A stretch of DNA of 62,499 bases from Herpomyces periplanetae (lineage: Eukaryota > Ascomycota > Laboulbeniomycetes > Herpomycetales > Herpomycetaceae): NCBI GenBank assembly GCA_009733715.1, contig WMKJ01000078.1:1-62499 (forward strand), given 5' to 3'. Numbering within the stretch: the stretch's first letter is position 1; the number at the start of each line of letters is the position of its first letter. Position numbers and translations under genes: made by a program. Positions 13,068 through 23,696 of this stretch are shown piece after piece. The notes under the pieces are model-generated. The model saw nothing but the letters and a program-made list of their open reading frames with translations. It searched no databases and was not told the origin of the DNA.

Positions 13068-13855
13068 GGTGGTAAATATGAAAGGAACAATATAGGAGAG
13101 AAAATTGATGAGATTGAATGAAGAGAAAGGATATATTCATGACAATGCGATTACATGAGAGCAAAACTGAAAAAGAGGTAGCGATTAAAGTAGATGGATA
13201 ACTGGATTGAAATATTGAGGTAGGGGAGGATGAAAGGAGGGAGAGAAGGTATGAAGCGAATGGGAATGGAGAAATCTAACGAAGAGAAAGAAAGTTGCAG
13301 ATAGAAAGAGGAAAAAATAAAAAAATGCAAAAATTGGTTACAAAATTTTTAAAACGAGACTTGTGGAAACCGAAGTTTAGCCGTCAGCCGGGGTATTTTC
13401 CGGGGCCTTCGGTGGTATTTCGGGGCAAAGGCGGGGGATTTAGACGAAATGGCCGAATTACCAATTTTGGCGATACCGGACTTGGGTTGGATGGTCGTAC
13501 TTTCCCAATTGGCCGGTCTTGTCTCGTCTCGTCTGGCAGCCCTGGCTCGATTGGGCCGAGATGGGTGAATCGTCTCGTCTGGATCGGAATAAATATTCTC
13601 CGTCTGCAATTTCGGTTGCTTTTATGTCTACATCTACAACTACACTTTTATCTATATCTTTGAATACATCTACATAATCTCTCACTCCTAATCTTACTAT
13701 CATATTTACCTATTGCAGTATTTATCTTCAATCATCGTCCCTTGTTTTATCCTGGTCCCACTCACGACTAAAATTTTACCGCTCATCATTACGTATTTCT
13801 GTCACATATCCTTGTCCTTTAGTAAGCTTTGTGGTCAGTCACGGGCTTATACAGA
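13068..13855. promoter_or_regulatory. Shared upstream region of ATP12 and OSH1-like, with GC-rich island
   Basis: This divergent intergenic region should hold both promoters. Its middle, about 13,370-13,600, is much richer in G and C than the rest of the window (blocks such as GCCGGGGTATTTTCCGGGGC and repeated GTCTCGTCTCGTCTGG). Three overlapping frames are open there only because of composition. No promoter element could be assigned with confidence. Confidence 0.45.
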
Positions 13856-16800
13856 ATGAAGTCACACAAACGTTTAAAGAAGTTTGACATCTCTAAATCT
13901 ATATTCTTCTTCACTTCTCTTAAACTAGAAGATTTACCCATGATGAATGCACCTGTTGACGAAATTTCAACTTCACCTACTCGAAATTCATTCTCATCAA
14001 CAACTAATACAGTTAAAGTTAATCCTACACCTACTACTACCACTATATCACCAGGTCTCACGGCTAATGCTACCGCTGGAACGTCAAATCTTCACGTTAA
14101 AAGTTATCGAACATCCACCTGTCCAACATCTGGGTCATGTGCTTCGGTTGTTCAACAGTCAGTTCGAGTTTTTCAATTATTGGAAATACTTCGTGACGGA
14201 GATACTTCTGCGATCACATCGGCTATACAAGAAATTTTAAAACCCGTGGATTCTTCTATTTCCAACCCAAAAGGACTTGAGGGTACATCTATTTTACATT
14301 TAGCGGTACAGTGTGCAGAAGTTTCTATTGTTCATCATGTGTTATCCTTTTACACACCCGAAGCTAAACCTAAGTTGGATGTGAACGCACGAGATCAAAA
14401 TGGGAATACAGCTCTACATCTTGCAGCTATGCTAGGACGTAGTATTGTAGTTAAACTACTTTTATCAAGAAATGATATTGATAATTTTGCACTAAACTCT
14501 AAACGACAGTATGCTATTGACTTGGCTCGAACACCAGAAATATTTCAGCAACTTCAACTTACTCGGTCACAACACATTGATTCACTGCACAAGGAAGTTC
14601 GAAACTATGTTAATGCATCAAATTATGAAGGTCTTGAAAGTATTTTAACAAACGCAAGACATAATCATTGTATTGACATTAATAGTCCAGATTTAGCTAC
14701 TGATCCGTCTATTGTAGAAAGTGGAGGATCGCTACTTCATGAAGCTGCTAAGCGAAAAGATTCAAAACTTATACAACTTCTACTCTTTAACGGAGCAGAT
14801 CCCTTTATACGAGATAAAAAAGGCAAACTTCCGCAAGATGTTACGCGGGATGATAGGTCAAGAAGTATGCTTAAAAAATTGCCGGCGACCTCTGCAGCTC
14901 AACGGAATATTGAGGATAGCACAGCGGCTAGTGGTTCACCAGGGACTAATTTACCGGGAATCATGGGTTATAACTTGAGTTGTAGTGGAAAGGAGTCCCG
15001 AGAAATGAGAGGATACTTGAAAAAATGGACTAATTATACTACTGGTTATAAATTAAGATGGTTTGTTTTGGAGGATGGAGTATTAAGTTACTATAAACAT
15101 CAAGGTTAGAGATGGGTTTTTATTTTGAGAATTTTTGGCGAGTTTACTGAAATTTTTGGAACAGATGATGCGGGATCAGCATGTCGAGGAGCAATTAATA
15201 TGAAAATAGCATATTTGTATATGGATCCACAAGACAAGCTTCGATTTGAAATTCATGGAAAATCATCGGTTAAGTATCATTTGAAGGCTAACCACCAAGT
15301 AGAAGCTAAACGATGGTTTTGGGCATTGAATAATGCACTGAAATGGGCCAAAGATCAATCTAGGGAGGAAACAAAAAACAGAAATGGTAGTGAAATAGTT
15401 ACGGTCAAACTTGTTTCCCAAGATTTAAATGGTGAAGGACCACATGAACATGAAAGTGAAGCGGATGAAGTGGTAGCAAATCCACGTTACAGTGTTAATA
15501 CAGCTACACTTGACACATTTACGGATTCTAATTCAGGTAAGCTTGTTTATGATTAAGAGATTTAATGTAAAGTTGAGCTATGTACATTTGGGTAGATTCG
15601 GACATCAAAATATAATGGGATAAATGATACTAACTATTCATGACAATTCAAAGTGAATTTTCATCATAATCATCATCAACAACATCATTATCATGCAACA
15701 CATGCAGGTGAAGCAAAACATATTAGTACAGCGGATACATACGGAGGAGACGATACGGAAGTTTACGATTTAGCAGATGACGCAAGTAGTCAGGAGTTGA
15801 ACTCATCAGTTCGAGATGAGTTTGATTTAACAGCACAATCTGCAAAAGTTCAGATGGAAGTGCTAACCCAAATGACACAAGCAATTGAAAGCATCCGCCA
15901 GAATAATTCGGAAGAACTAACGGAAAAAGTTGTGGATGAAGCCCTTACATCCTATAGCTCAGCGGCTAAAAATCTTCAAAAACTTTTTACGGATTTATTG
16001 CATTTAAGTAAAGAACGGGATAATTACTGGCAAAATAGGTTAAACCGGGAAATTGGAATGAGAAAGATTTGGGTTGATAATATAGCCAAAGTAGCCATGG
16101 AACAGGAAGAATTACAGATTAAGATGAATGAATCGGAAAACAAGCGGAAACAGGCCAAACGAGCCCTACGGGATTGCCTACAGGGCATGTCAGCTTCGGA
16201 TTACGTAGGTAAAGTTTCGGGATCAGGAGATTCGGGTGAAAAAACGGACGCTGGAGTTGAAAAAGCAGAGAGTATTCCACCTAATACTACATGTGCTAGT
16301 GGATTATCGATTAAAATGGACATTCCAGCGCTTTCGGATTCCGAGATTGATGAAGATGAGTTTTTCGATGCAATAGATTCGGGAAATATCGAAGTGGTTG
16401 ATATGACCAAATCTCAGGTACCCAAGATTGAAGAATCAACATCAGACGGTGCGAGTATTGAAGAATCTTATGTTGGATATGAAGATCCTCCTCGAACGCG
16501 ACTCAAACTGGATGCAGATAATCGGCCATCTATGTCGTTATGGGTAAGTTAAGGTTGATAATAATGGGGAAGAGTTCAGTTAACTTACTGTGATGATGAT
16601 TTTAGAGTATTTTGAAAAATATGATCGGAAAAGATATGACCAAAATTAGTCTTCCTGTTACGTTCAATGAGCCAACATCTTTACTTCAAAGGATAACAGA
16701 AGATATGGAGTATAGTGAACTTTTAGATACAGCTGCTAAATGTGAAGATTCATGCAAACGGATGGTTTACGTAGCGTGTTTTGCCGCAAGTGAGTATGCG

Positions 16801-17894
16801 TCAACCATTAATCGTGTTGCTAAGCCGTTTAATCCATTATTGGGAGAAACATTTGAGTATGTGAGACCTGATAAGGGATATCGATTTATCGCCGAACAAG
16901 TTAGCCATCATCCCCCCATAGGAGCAGCTCATGCTGAATCTGCCAAATGGGAATACTGGGTAAGTTTAAATAAAGAAAACCCTCCTTCGCCCTTCAAGTT
17001 TACCAATTTATTGTATAAATTGAATTTATTTACATATGGTTGATACACTAATATGATTAACTTTCCCAGGGGGAATCGGCTGTACAATCGAAATTTCGAG
17101 GAAAATCCTTTGATATTAATCCTCTAGGAACTTGGTTTTTGCGTTTAAAGATTGATCAAGGACCGGAATTGTACACATGGAAAAAAGTAACATCATCAGT
17201 AATTGGTATAATTACTGGAACGCCTCTGGTTGATAATTATGGCGAAATGGTAATACGAAACTGGAAAACTGGTGATGTTTGTACCTTGAACTTTAAGCCA
17301 AGAGGATGGAAAGTTTCATCGGCGTATCAGGTAGTAGGAAAAGTTTGCAACAAAGACGAAGATGTAATTTGGAATATTAGTGGCCGGTGGAATGACAAAA
17401 TTTACGCGCGAATGGCTAACAAGTGTGACGATAGTACAAATACTATCAATACATCCCTTGATACCTCGACAAATGGCACGAATAAGTCGGGAAATTTGGA
17501 TTCTCATACTTTACTGGTTTGGCAGTGTCACGAAAGGCCTGATAATATTCCATTTAATTTGACGCCGTTTGCTGTAACATTTAACTCCTTGCCAGACTCG
17601 TTAAAAAGAGTTTTAGCACCAACCGATACTCGGTTTAGACCTGATCAAAGAGCCATGGAAGAAGGTGAATATGAATTTGCCGCTGAGGAAAAAAATCGTC
17701 TTGAAGAACAACAGCGTACCAGACGTCGGGAGCGCGAAAGTAAGGGAGAAGAATTTAAACCACAGTGGTTCATCAAGGGAGTTTGTGATACCACATGTGA
17801 ACCATTTTGGCAATTTTCCGGAGAGTATTGGAATGAAAGAAATAAAGTAGCAGAAGGTGACCATTCATGGCAAGGTTTAGAAGAGATCTATTGA
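13856..17894 (+). CDS. OSH1: Oxysterol-binding protein, Osh1 type (ANK-PH-FFAT-ORD)
   Basis: Exons: 13856-15104, 15165-15536, 15654-16543, 16606-16959, 17070-17894 (3690 nt, 1229 aa). Domains in order: ankyrin repeats about 140-330 ([32 protein letters not shown]); PH domain about 384-481 ([20 protein letters not shown]); a His/Gln-rich stretch; a coiled segment; an FFAT motif EFFDAID at 776-782 with acidic flank, which binds VAP/Scs2 at the ER; and the OSBP lipid-binding domain from about 838 with the family signature EQVSHHPP at 934-941. Such proteins exchange sterol and PI4P at ER contacts with Golgi, nucleus-vacuole or plasma membrane. Length matches yeast Osh1 (1188 aa). The start is the first ATG of the open frame; a later ATG at 13940 is possible. 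Intron 1 has an unusual donor (GTTAGA); intron 2 has TACTAAC but an AAG acceptor. Confidence 0.93.
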
Positions 17895-18049
17895 CCATTT
17901 AAGCCAGAGAATGAATTTAAAACAGATAACGAGTCCCAACCAGACCAGACAATTCTCATTTCATCCCGACAAATTAGTATCATGTTCATCTAGGTCGAAT
18001 ATATCCTTTCACTCACGACTTGCTTTTCCCGTTTCATGTAGTATCTTTT

Positions 18050-18090
18050 TCATTTCCCTTTCCCTTTCCCTTTCGCTCTCCTTCTCCCCA
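18050..18090 (+). repeat. Pyrimidine microsatellite (CCCTTT)n
   Basis: A run of TTTCCC/CCCTTT units lies in the short convergent spacer between the OSH1 stop and the stop of the secreted-protein gene on the other strand. Confidence 0.7.
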
Positions 18091-18763
18091 TCATGGTTTG
18101 TATTTGGCCAACTTCCTCGCCATTATATGAACCGTAGATGTATTAAACTGAGGTCCCGTCAAGATAAATCTTCGAGATGTTGGAACTCCCATAGGCACAG
18201 CCCGAAAACTTGATACTCCATTAATATTCACCATCTTTGACGACGGACTTATTGATATTTTGTCAAACGCTTTAATACTAGCTGATAATTTATTCGATGC
18301 TTTTGCCGCCCGTTCCACTAGCTGACTACTTGCGCCAAATAAACTTGAGCTCGATAAATCGAAACTTATTTCTTGACTTTTAGCTTCATCCAAATTCTCC
18401 GCTACTTGAATAACTCCACTTTTCGACATGTAAATGTATCGTTTTTTCGCCGCACTCTTCTTCACCGGTATACACAACCGTTTTCCACATGTTTCTACGA
18501 CAAATGGTTTGGACGTTTTCTGCGCATTCAGTAAATTCGTTAATTATCTTCATTATTCCTTCCAATACCCGTTTTCACCTTTTTCCCATTTTCAATGTAG
18601 CAACCTCTTTTCTAACTTGACTTACCCCGACGTTTCCAAAGTATATTTTGTTACCTATTTCAACATGCTGAAACTTTTCTCCCGTTTCATTATTATGAAT
18701 GATCAAGGAATAGTATGTAGCTTCAATTATCGCTACCATGAATATAAAAAATTGTACTCTCAT
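18091..18763 (-). CDS. Small secreted protein, orphan, 2 exons
   Basis: Exons on the minus strand are 18763-18626 and 18519-18091 (567 nt, 188 aa), joined in phase 0 across a 106-bp intron (GTAAGT..CAG). The protein begins MRVQFFIFMVAIIEA, a short signal peptide with likely cleavage after residue 15. The mature part has a close cysteine pair (C57 and C62, in ETCGKRLC), an N-glycosylation sequon (NET) near the start, a Lys/Ala-rich patch and a Ser-rich middle; it ends in a basic tail (MARKLAKYKP). There is no membrane helix after the signal. I recognise no family and see no similarity to the other secreted protein in the window. Unlike that one, it sits between housekeeping genes, convergent with OSH1 (196 bp between stops). 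Confidence 0.6.
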
Positions 18764-19147
18764 AGTTACTTTCTTTTCCTCGTAATGTTTGAATAACGTT
18801 GCCTAAAATCTGTGTAAATTATACGATGATTTGGGTAGTGTATCGCATTTAAAGTTCAATGTTCACACCTTTAATTCAACTGAACATGATCCCCCAGAGA
18901 ATTGTGACAATTTATCTTCCTCTCCAACCATCACATCTTCCCTACATGTTGTCGTGCATTGATATGTACGTGAGAATTAATTTTCTTGAAATTGTTCCAT
19001 AATAAATAGAATTATCCATTACACTCATTAACTTAATGTTCACCATGTTCATGCCACCATATCAACCTTAATCTTTGCATAATTCGTAAGAATTGGGATT
19101 TTTCCCCTTACTAAATGGTTATCATTATCACTAACAAAACCGCAACG
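18764..19147. other. Spacer between secreted-protein gene and WRAP73-like gene
   Basis: About 380 bp, AT-rich. It should contain the promoter of the secreted-protein gene and the 3' end of the WRAP73-like transcript. No distinct motif seen. Confidence 0.5.
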
Positions 19148-20764
19148 TCATGCGGACTTCACACCAACCGGGCATATAGTTGAATTATCGGTTTCAATTG
19201 CTAAATCAACTCCCTCGTTAAATTGCATAAATTCATCATTACCCTTCACTTGAACAATCATTGATGCGCTATTGTGAGATAAAAGAAGTGTGGGCGGTGA
19301 GTCTGACAAGGTATTAACCCAATTCACCTCAAGCTGTCCTGTACTCTTTATCCCTTGTCCCGGATAAAATGAATTAGGAACCGTTATCACAAATGGTGGT
19401 GCGTTAACAATGCTTTCTGCGTCATATTTATTATCATCCTCATTATCTCCCTCCCGCACATCTCCGCTCTTCCAAATATATACCATCCTTCGAGCCTCTG
19501 TACTATTTTGACATTGAATTAAGAGGTACTCTCGAAGTAAGGGATGCCAACTTAACTTTCGAAGTGTAAAATGTTGTATAAATATAGCCAATGGTTTCAA
19601 CAATCTAATATGCCATATCCAAATAGTCGACGGAAAGCTAGCATCCACTGTTGCAACTAGGGACCCATCACTATTATACTCTACGTGAGATATGCCTTGT
19701 TTACTTAAACTTTGATTCGATGTTATCTCATTCTTCGTTATACGCGGTAACGTTACTCTCTTCTGTACACGCCAGTAAGCTTGGTTTAACGACCCGGAAT
19801 TTCCCCCCTTCTCTATCCATATTACTCCGTGAACTATGTGAACTTGTGATGTATGATCCAAGTAAACAAAGGGTGAAAATGTCCGGGTATTCAATACTAT
19901 TAACCGATGAATAAACGTACTCACTCCGAGAAAGTTTCCCGTGGGACTCCATTGGATAAATTTAACACCAAGTGATTCATGAGCATCATCTGTCTTCCCC
20001 AAAAAACTTTTGTATAGATTTCCATCCGATGTATATAAGTGAATTCGTGTACCATATGTAGCTGAATCCCATACAGCGAGCCATCTTGCATCCGGACTCC
20101 ATTTAACACCTACGGCGTCCGTAGTTGGCGGGTATACGGTTTTAATCAATTCCAGCGTAAACGGTGCGTGTAGCGTAATAATATCTTGAGAATTAGGTCG
20201 TGTAAGAATTGCCAAATGATACGTGTACGGACGTATTGAATATGTACGTGAATTCGAATATTTGGGATCTTTAATATCAATTCGCTTTCCCTGAGGAATT
20301 GTCCACGCGTGGAACGTTGTACATGGTTCTGACAGTGTAATAAGGTAACGATCTAAACCTCCAAAGTTAACGTGAACTAACTTCCCAATTTCAACAGCGG
20401 AATGATTAATTGTCATGCTCCATTTCGCATCCATTAAATCAAATATCATTACGCTATACTCATTTAAGACCACAGCGATTCTATGTCGTAATATCGATTT
20501 ATCATTATCCTTTTCATCCACAAATGGCGCTGCCCATTTTGGTGCAAGACTGTGTGAAAATGTGCAACATGCTTTAAGACTTGATGCTACTACTGAGCCC
20601 AATGTTCCCGTTGCATCTGTTAGCGACCTTGTTGTAAAACTTTCAAGAAATGGAATTGTATACACTTGTAAACCCGTGTTCGTTACTGCCGCAAGATATG
20701 CTCCATTCGTTGATGTAGATCCTAATTGCCGGCTCCGTTGAATTTCCTTGGAATATTCAATCAT
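19148..20764 (-). CDS. WRAP73: WD40 protein of the WRAP73/WDR8 family
   Basis: A single exon of 538 codons; the ATG at 20764 starts the clear homology (MIEYSKEIQRSR). WRAP73-type proteins are beta-propellers at spindle poles and centrosomes; the fission yeast relative works with a kinesin-14 in anchoring minus ends. Blades are visible as repeated WSPDARWLAVWD, IQWSPTGNFLGV, VEYNSDGSLVATVD followed by STIWIWHI, and LSWHPLLREYLLI. The penultimate stretch with PPTLLLSHN followed by an acidic patch near a Gly-rich KGNDEF resembles the family C-terminus. Length is slightly longer than human WRAP73 (460 aa). It is divergent from SBDS across ~320 bp. Confidence 0.85.
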   Translation of the reverse strand: MIEYSKEIQRSRQLGSTSTNGAYLAAVTNTGLQVYTIPFLESFTTRSLTDATGTLGSVVASSLKACCTFSHSLAPKWAAPFVDEKDNDKSILRHRIAVVLNEYSVMIFDLMDAKWSMTINHSAVEIGKLVHVNFGGLDRYLITLSEPCTTFHAWTIPQGKRIDIKDPKYSNSRTYSIRPYTYHLAILTRPNSQDIITLHAPFTLELIKTVYPPTTDAVGVKWSPDARWLAVWDSATYGTRIHLYTSDGNLYKSFLGKTDDAHESLGVKFIQWSPTGNFLGVSTFIHRLIVLNTRTFSPFVYLDHTSQVHIVHGVIWIEKGGNSGSLNQAYWRVQKRVTLPRITKNEITSNQSLSKQGISHVEYNSDGSLVATVDASFPSTIWIWHIRLLKPLAIFIQHFTLRKLSWHPLLREYLLIQCQNSTEARRMVYIWKSGDVREGDNEDDNKYDAESIVNAPPFVITVPNSFYPGQGIKSTGQLEVNWVNTLSDSPPTLLLSHNSASMIVQVKGNDEFMQFNEGVDLAIETDNSTICPVGVKSA

Positions 20765-21082
20765 AATCAATATTAATAACGCGTAAAAACTAACTCCAAT
20801 GTTATTTAATAATTTCCATTATCTCCATCGTGGACTTTATCCTCCGAAATCTGCTTCGCACCTCAAACCTCGCTTCATTCACGTGACATCACCTCATCGA
20901 CTTGCTCCGGAATTTATCCTTTCTCTGAATTGTACCTATTTATCACGTGTTGAGTAAGATGTATATAAGCCCGCGTCGTGTGCCGGTGACTTTGCCGTGA
21001 GGATCTGCCGGAATTTTGGTTTTCTTGAAGGGTTGAATCCATTCTTTTCTGACAGGCTAATCTTTCTCAATATCTGTAAATC
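20765..21082. promoter_or_regulatory. Divergent promoter region, WRAP73-like / SBDS
   Basis: A 318-bp spacer between two start codons on opposite strands. It contains two CACGTG-like sites (CACGTGA near 20,880 and CACGTGT near 20,945). E-box-like motifs of this kind are common in fungal promoters; function here is inferred only. Confidence 0.45.
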
Positions 21083-22218
21083 ATGCCTACCGGTATACAA
21101 CAGGTTAGTGATGATGATTCGTGAGTTTTATCAGTACTGGCTTCCACAATGAGCTATTCAGCATCATAAGTAAAGTTGAAGAGTAGATGCTAACACACGC
21201 CAACTTTACTCCGTCTTACTCTGTGTATTGAGCCCTCGAATCAAATCAAACTTACCAACGTATCCCTTGTGCGAATGAGAAAAGGTTATCACACAAAAAT
21301 TTTACAAATTGCCCGGTTTAATATGCTTGTTTATGTTTACAATGAATCATTCATTATTACATCATACCTCGTGTTTATGCTGACCTGGTAGGTATTGATT
21401 TAGCGAAAAAAAGATTTGAGATAGCCTGCTATAAGAATAAAGTTCTCGAGTGGCGATCCGGCGTAGAAAAGGATCTCGACAACGTTTTACAAATTCCGAA
21501 TGTGTTCATTAACGTTAGCAAGGGCCAAGTTGCCTCGAGTCAAGATTTAAAGAAAGCCTTTGGTGATCAAACTTTAGATGATATCATCCTTCAAATCTTG
21601 AATAAGGGAGAAATTCAAGTCGGTGAAAAGGAACGTTCTGCTCAGCTCCAGCGTATCCATAATGAAGTACTGGATGTTGTAGCCAGCAAATTGGTTGATC
21701 CTAAATCTAAACGACCCTACACTACTGGGATTATCGAGAGAGCTCTTGAGCAATTAACCCTTCAAAAATCTCCTTCCGCATCTCAAAATGATTTAACCTG
21801 TGAAGAAACCTCAAATAATTCAGTATGGACAGGTGTAGTGGCCAATCGTTCTGCAAAATCTCAGGCATTGGAAGCCATGAAACTTTTAATTAAGCATCAA
21901 CCAATTCCAATTAGTCGAGCCCGTCTTCGGTTACGCCTTACCCTTCCAATGTCTTTGACAAAGATACCCGTCAAACTCCCCTCTAACTCAACCAAATTAA
22001 CTTTATCAGATCCCCCCATCGCTAAATCCGTCAACTTAAAAGAAGGAATATTATCACTCGTCGACGAAGTCATTTCCCAAGATTGCGCAAACGATGAATG
22101 GGAACTTATAGCCTTTATTGAACCTGGCGTATACAAGGAACTTACTCAATTCATCTCCGACCAATCTCGCGGACGCGCTCACGCCGAAATCCTCGAAACC
22201 GCCTTCGAGTCCATTTAA
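21083..22218 (+). CDS. SDO1: SBDS/Sdo1 ribosome maturation factor
   Basis: Exons: 21083-21103 (encodes only MPTGIQQ), 21233-21284 and 21404-22218 (888 nt, 295 aa). The joined N-terminus reads PSNQIKLTNVSLVRMRKAKK, then RFEIACYKNKVLEWRSGVEK and INVSKGQVAS, the hallmark of SBDS. With the GTPase Efl1, SBDS releases eIF6 (Tif6) from the 60S subunit in the cytoplasm, a late step of ribosome maturation. Further landmarks are GEIQVGEKER, RPYTTGIIERAL and a C-terminal ferredoxin-like domain (FIEPGVYKEL). There is an extra Ser/Asn-rich insert after residue ~140 relative to the human protein (250 aa). Intron 1 ends in GAG rather than YAG, and its donor is GTTAGT. The 3' end is convergent with RPS18, 250 bp apart. 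Confidence 0.95.
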
Positions 22219-22468
22219 TCCTCTCCCATCATCATCACGTGCCTACCCACCGACTTGCATCTCGTGCTTCAGACCCCTGCTTCAGCCACTCTGTGAGGCT
22301 TGACCGATGAGGCTTGCCGCAGTAGAGCTTGATTATTGGAAGCTTATGAGTCTGACTTTCATTTAGAGTGTTCGCGTGCATGTGCATATATTCTTGCTCT
22401 GTATCAAATAAATTGTTAGGTACAATCAAATTATGGTGACTACTGTCAACATGACGTTGTGATAACGA

Positions 22469-23146
22469 TTATTTCTTCTTGGATACACCAACTGTGCGAC
22501 CGCGTCTTCCCGTAGTTTTGGAATGTTGTCCACGAACTCTCAATCCCCAGTAGTGTCGTAAACCACGGTGAGCTCGAATTCGTTTAAGTCTCTCCAAATC
22601 CTCGCGCAATTTACTATCAACTCCATTTGCTAATATTTGCGTACTCTCTCCATCTGTAATATCACGTTGGCGATTAAGAAACCACGCAGGAATCCGATAT
22701 TGCATGGGATTTTGAATTATCGTAACAATTCGTTCTAATTCTTCCGAAGTAAGTTCTCCAGCTCTGTACTTTACCGTTAAAATTTACGCGTAGACAATAA
22801 ATGTAAACATCCAATCCTAAACGTTAGCCTTATCCTTAAATATGCCTATTCAATCCTTTTCAGAACTTTTCTGCTCTAGCATCAACTTACCGTTTGGCAA
22901 GATCTACATCTGCCTTTTTACAAACAATGTTGGAGTATCGTCTTCCAATTCCCTTGATTTTCGTCAAGGCATACATAACCTTCTGCCGCCCGTCGACATT
23001 GGTATTAAGCAATCGTAACTAATCATTTATATGCCCGTACAACTCCCTCCCACCACGTTAAATTCGCTATCTCTTTTACCCTAAATCCATTTCCACACAC
23101 TCACAATATACTGAAAATTCGTTTTCTCTCCCGAAACTAACGACAT
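22469..23146 (-). CDS. RPS18: 40S ribosomal protein S18 (uS13)
   Basis: Exons on the minus strand are 23146-23105, 23018-22891 and 22763-22469 (465 nt, 154 aa). Introns are 86 and 127 bp; donors are GTGAGT and GTAAGT, acceptors TAG and CAG. The protein starts [14 protein letters not shown], continues [20 protein letters not shown] and [12 protein letters not shown], and ends [20 protein letters not shown](K). uS13 sits in the head of the small subunit and contacts the P-site tRNA and the large subunit through the B1 bridge. The N-terminal [10 protein letters not shown] differs mildly from the usual IPEKFQHI. Length is that of the family. It shares a 550-bp divergent region with NUF2. Confidence 0.96.
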
Positions 23147-23696
23147 GATGATCCAACTAAAAAGTCGTACTTCGCACACACTACACTTGGTATATACGCG
23201 CTTGTGGAAGCCCCCGCGCACGTCTATGTCTGAACCCAAACCCACCAAGTATCTCGTGTATCATCAACTAATCAACTTCTTCTCGCTCACTTTATACCCT
23301 CAATCCAAATATTCGCTGTACTCAAACTTTATATATGTGTAGATTATTCAATCCTCTTCCACTCTCTATACCATTCATACTCCCATCTTAACCCAACGCC
23401 CTTCATCCCATAATTTCACTCTAATTTCATGTGTGCTTATGTAATGCCCCAAGCGAGATCCCATTCTCGGATAATAAAATTTCCGTAACCCTTTTGTTTA
23501 CTTAGAAATATTACACTAACGAGTGTTAACGTTTGTTAAAGCATTGACAGGATATCTAGTATATCGATATAATGTTTAACAAGTATAGCGAACCTAATTT
23601 AAACTGGTCAATAAATTGTCTGTCAACAATTCTGTGAACATTATATGGTTTCCTAGATATACATATACTCTTTACACGGTCACTGCAGTCGCAAGT
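23147..23696. promoter_or_regulatory. Divergent promoter region, RPS18 / NUF2
   Basis: About 550 bp between start codons. The half next to RPS18 is pyrimidine-rich on the plus strand (many CCC, CTC and TCC tracts). No TATA-like or ribosomal-protein box could be assigned with confidence. Confidence 0.4.

Noticed and set aside
13295-13703. Three overlapping frames of 81-122 codons
   Set aside because: They are open because of the local GC-rich composition; translations are low in complexity and unrelated to any family.
21104-21232. Possible box C/D snoRNA in SDO1 intron 1 (GTGATGA near its start)
   Set aside because: No CTGA box D at a suitable distance and no terminal stem.
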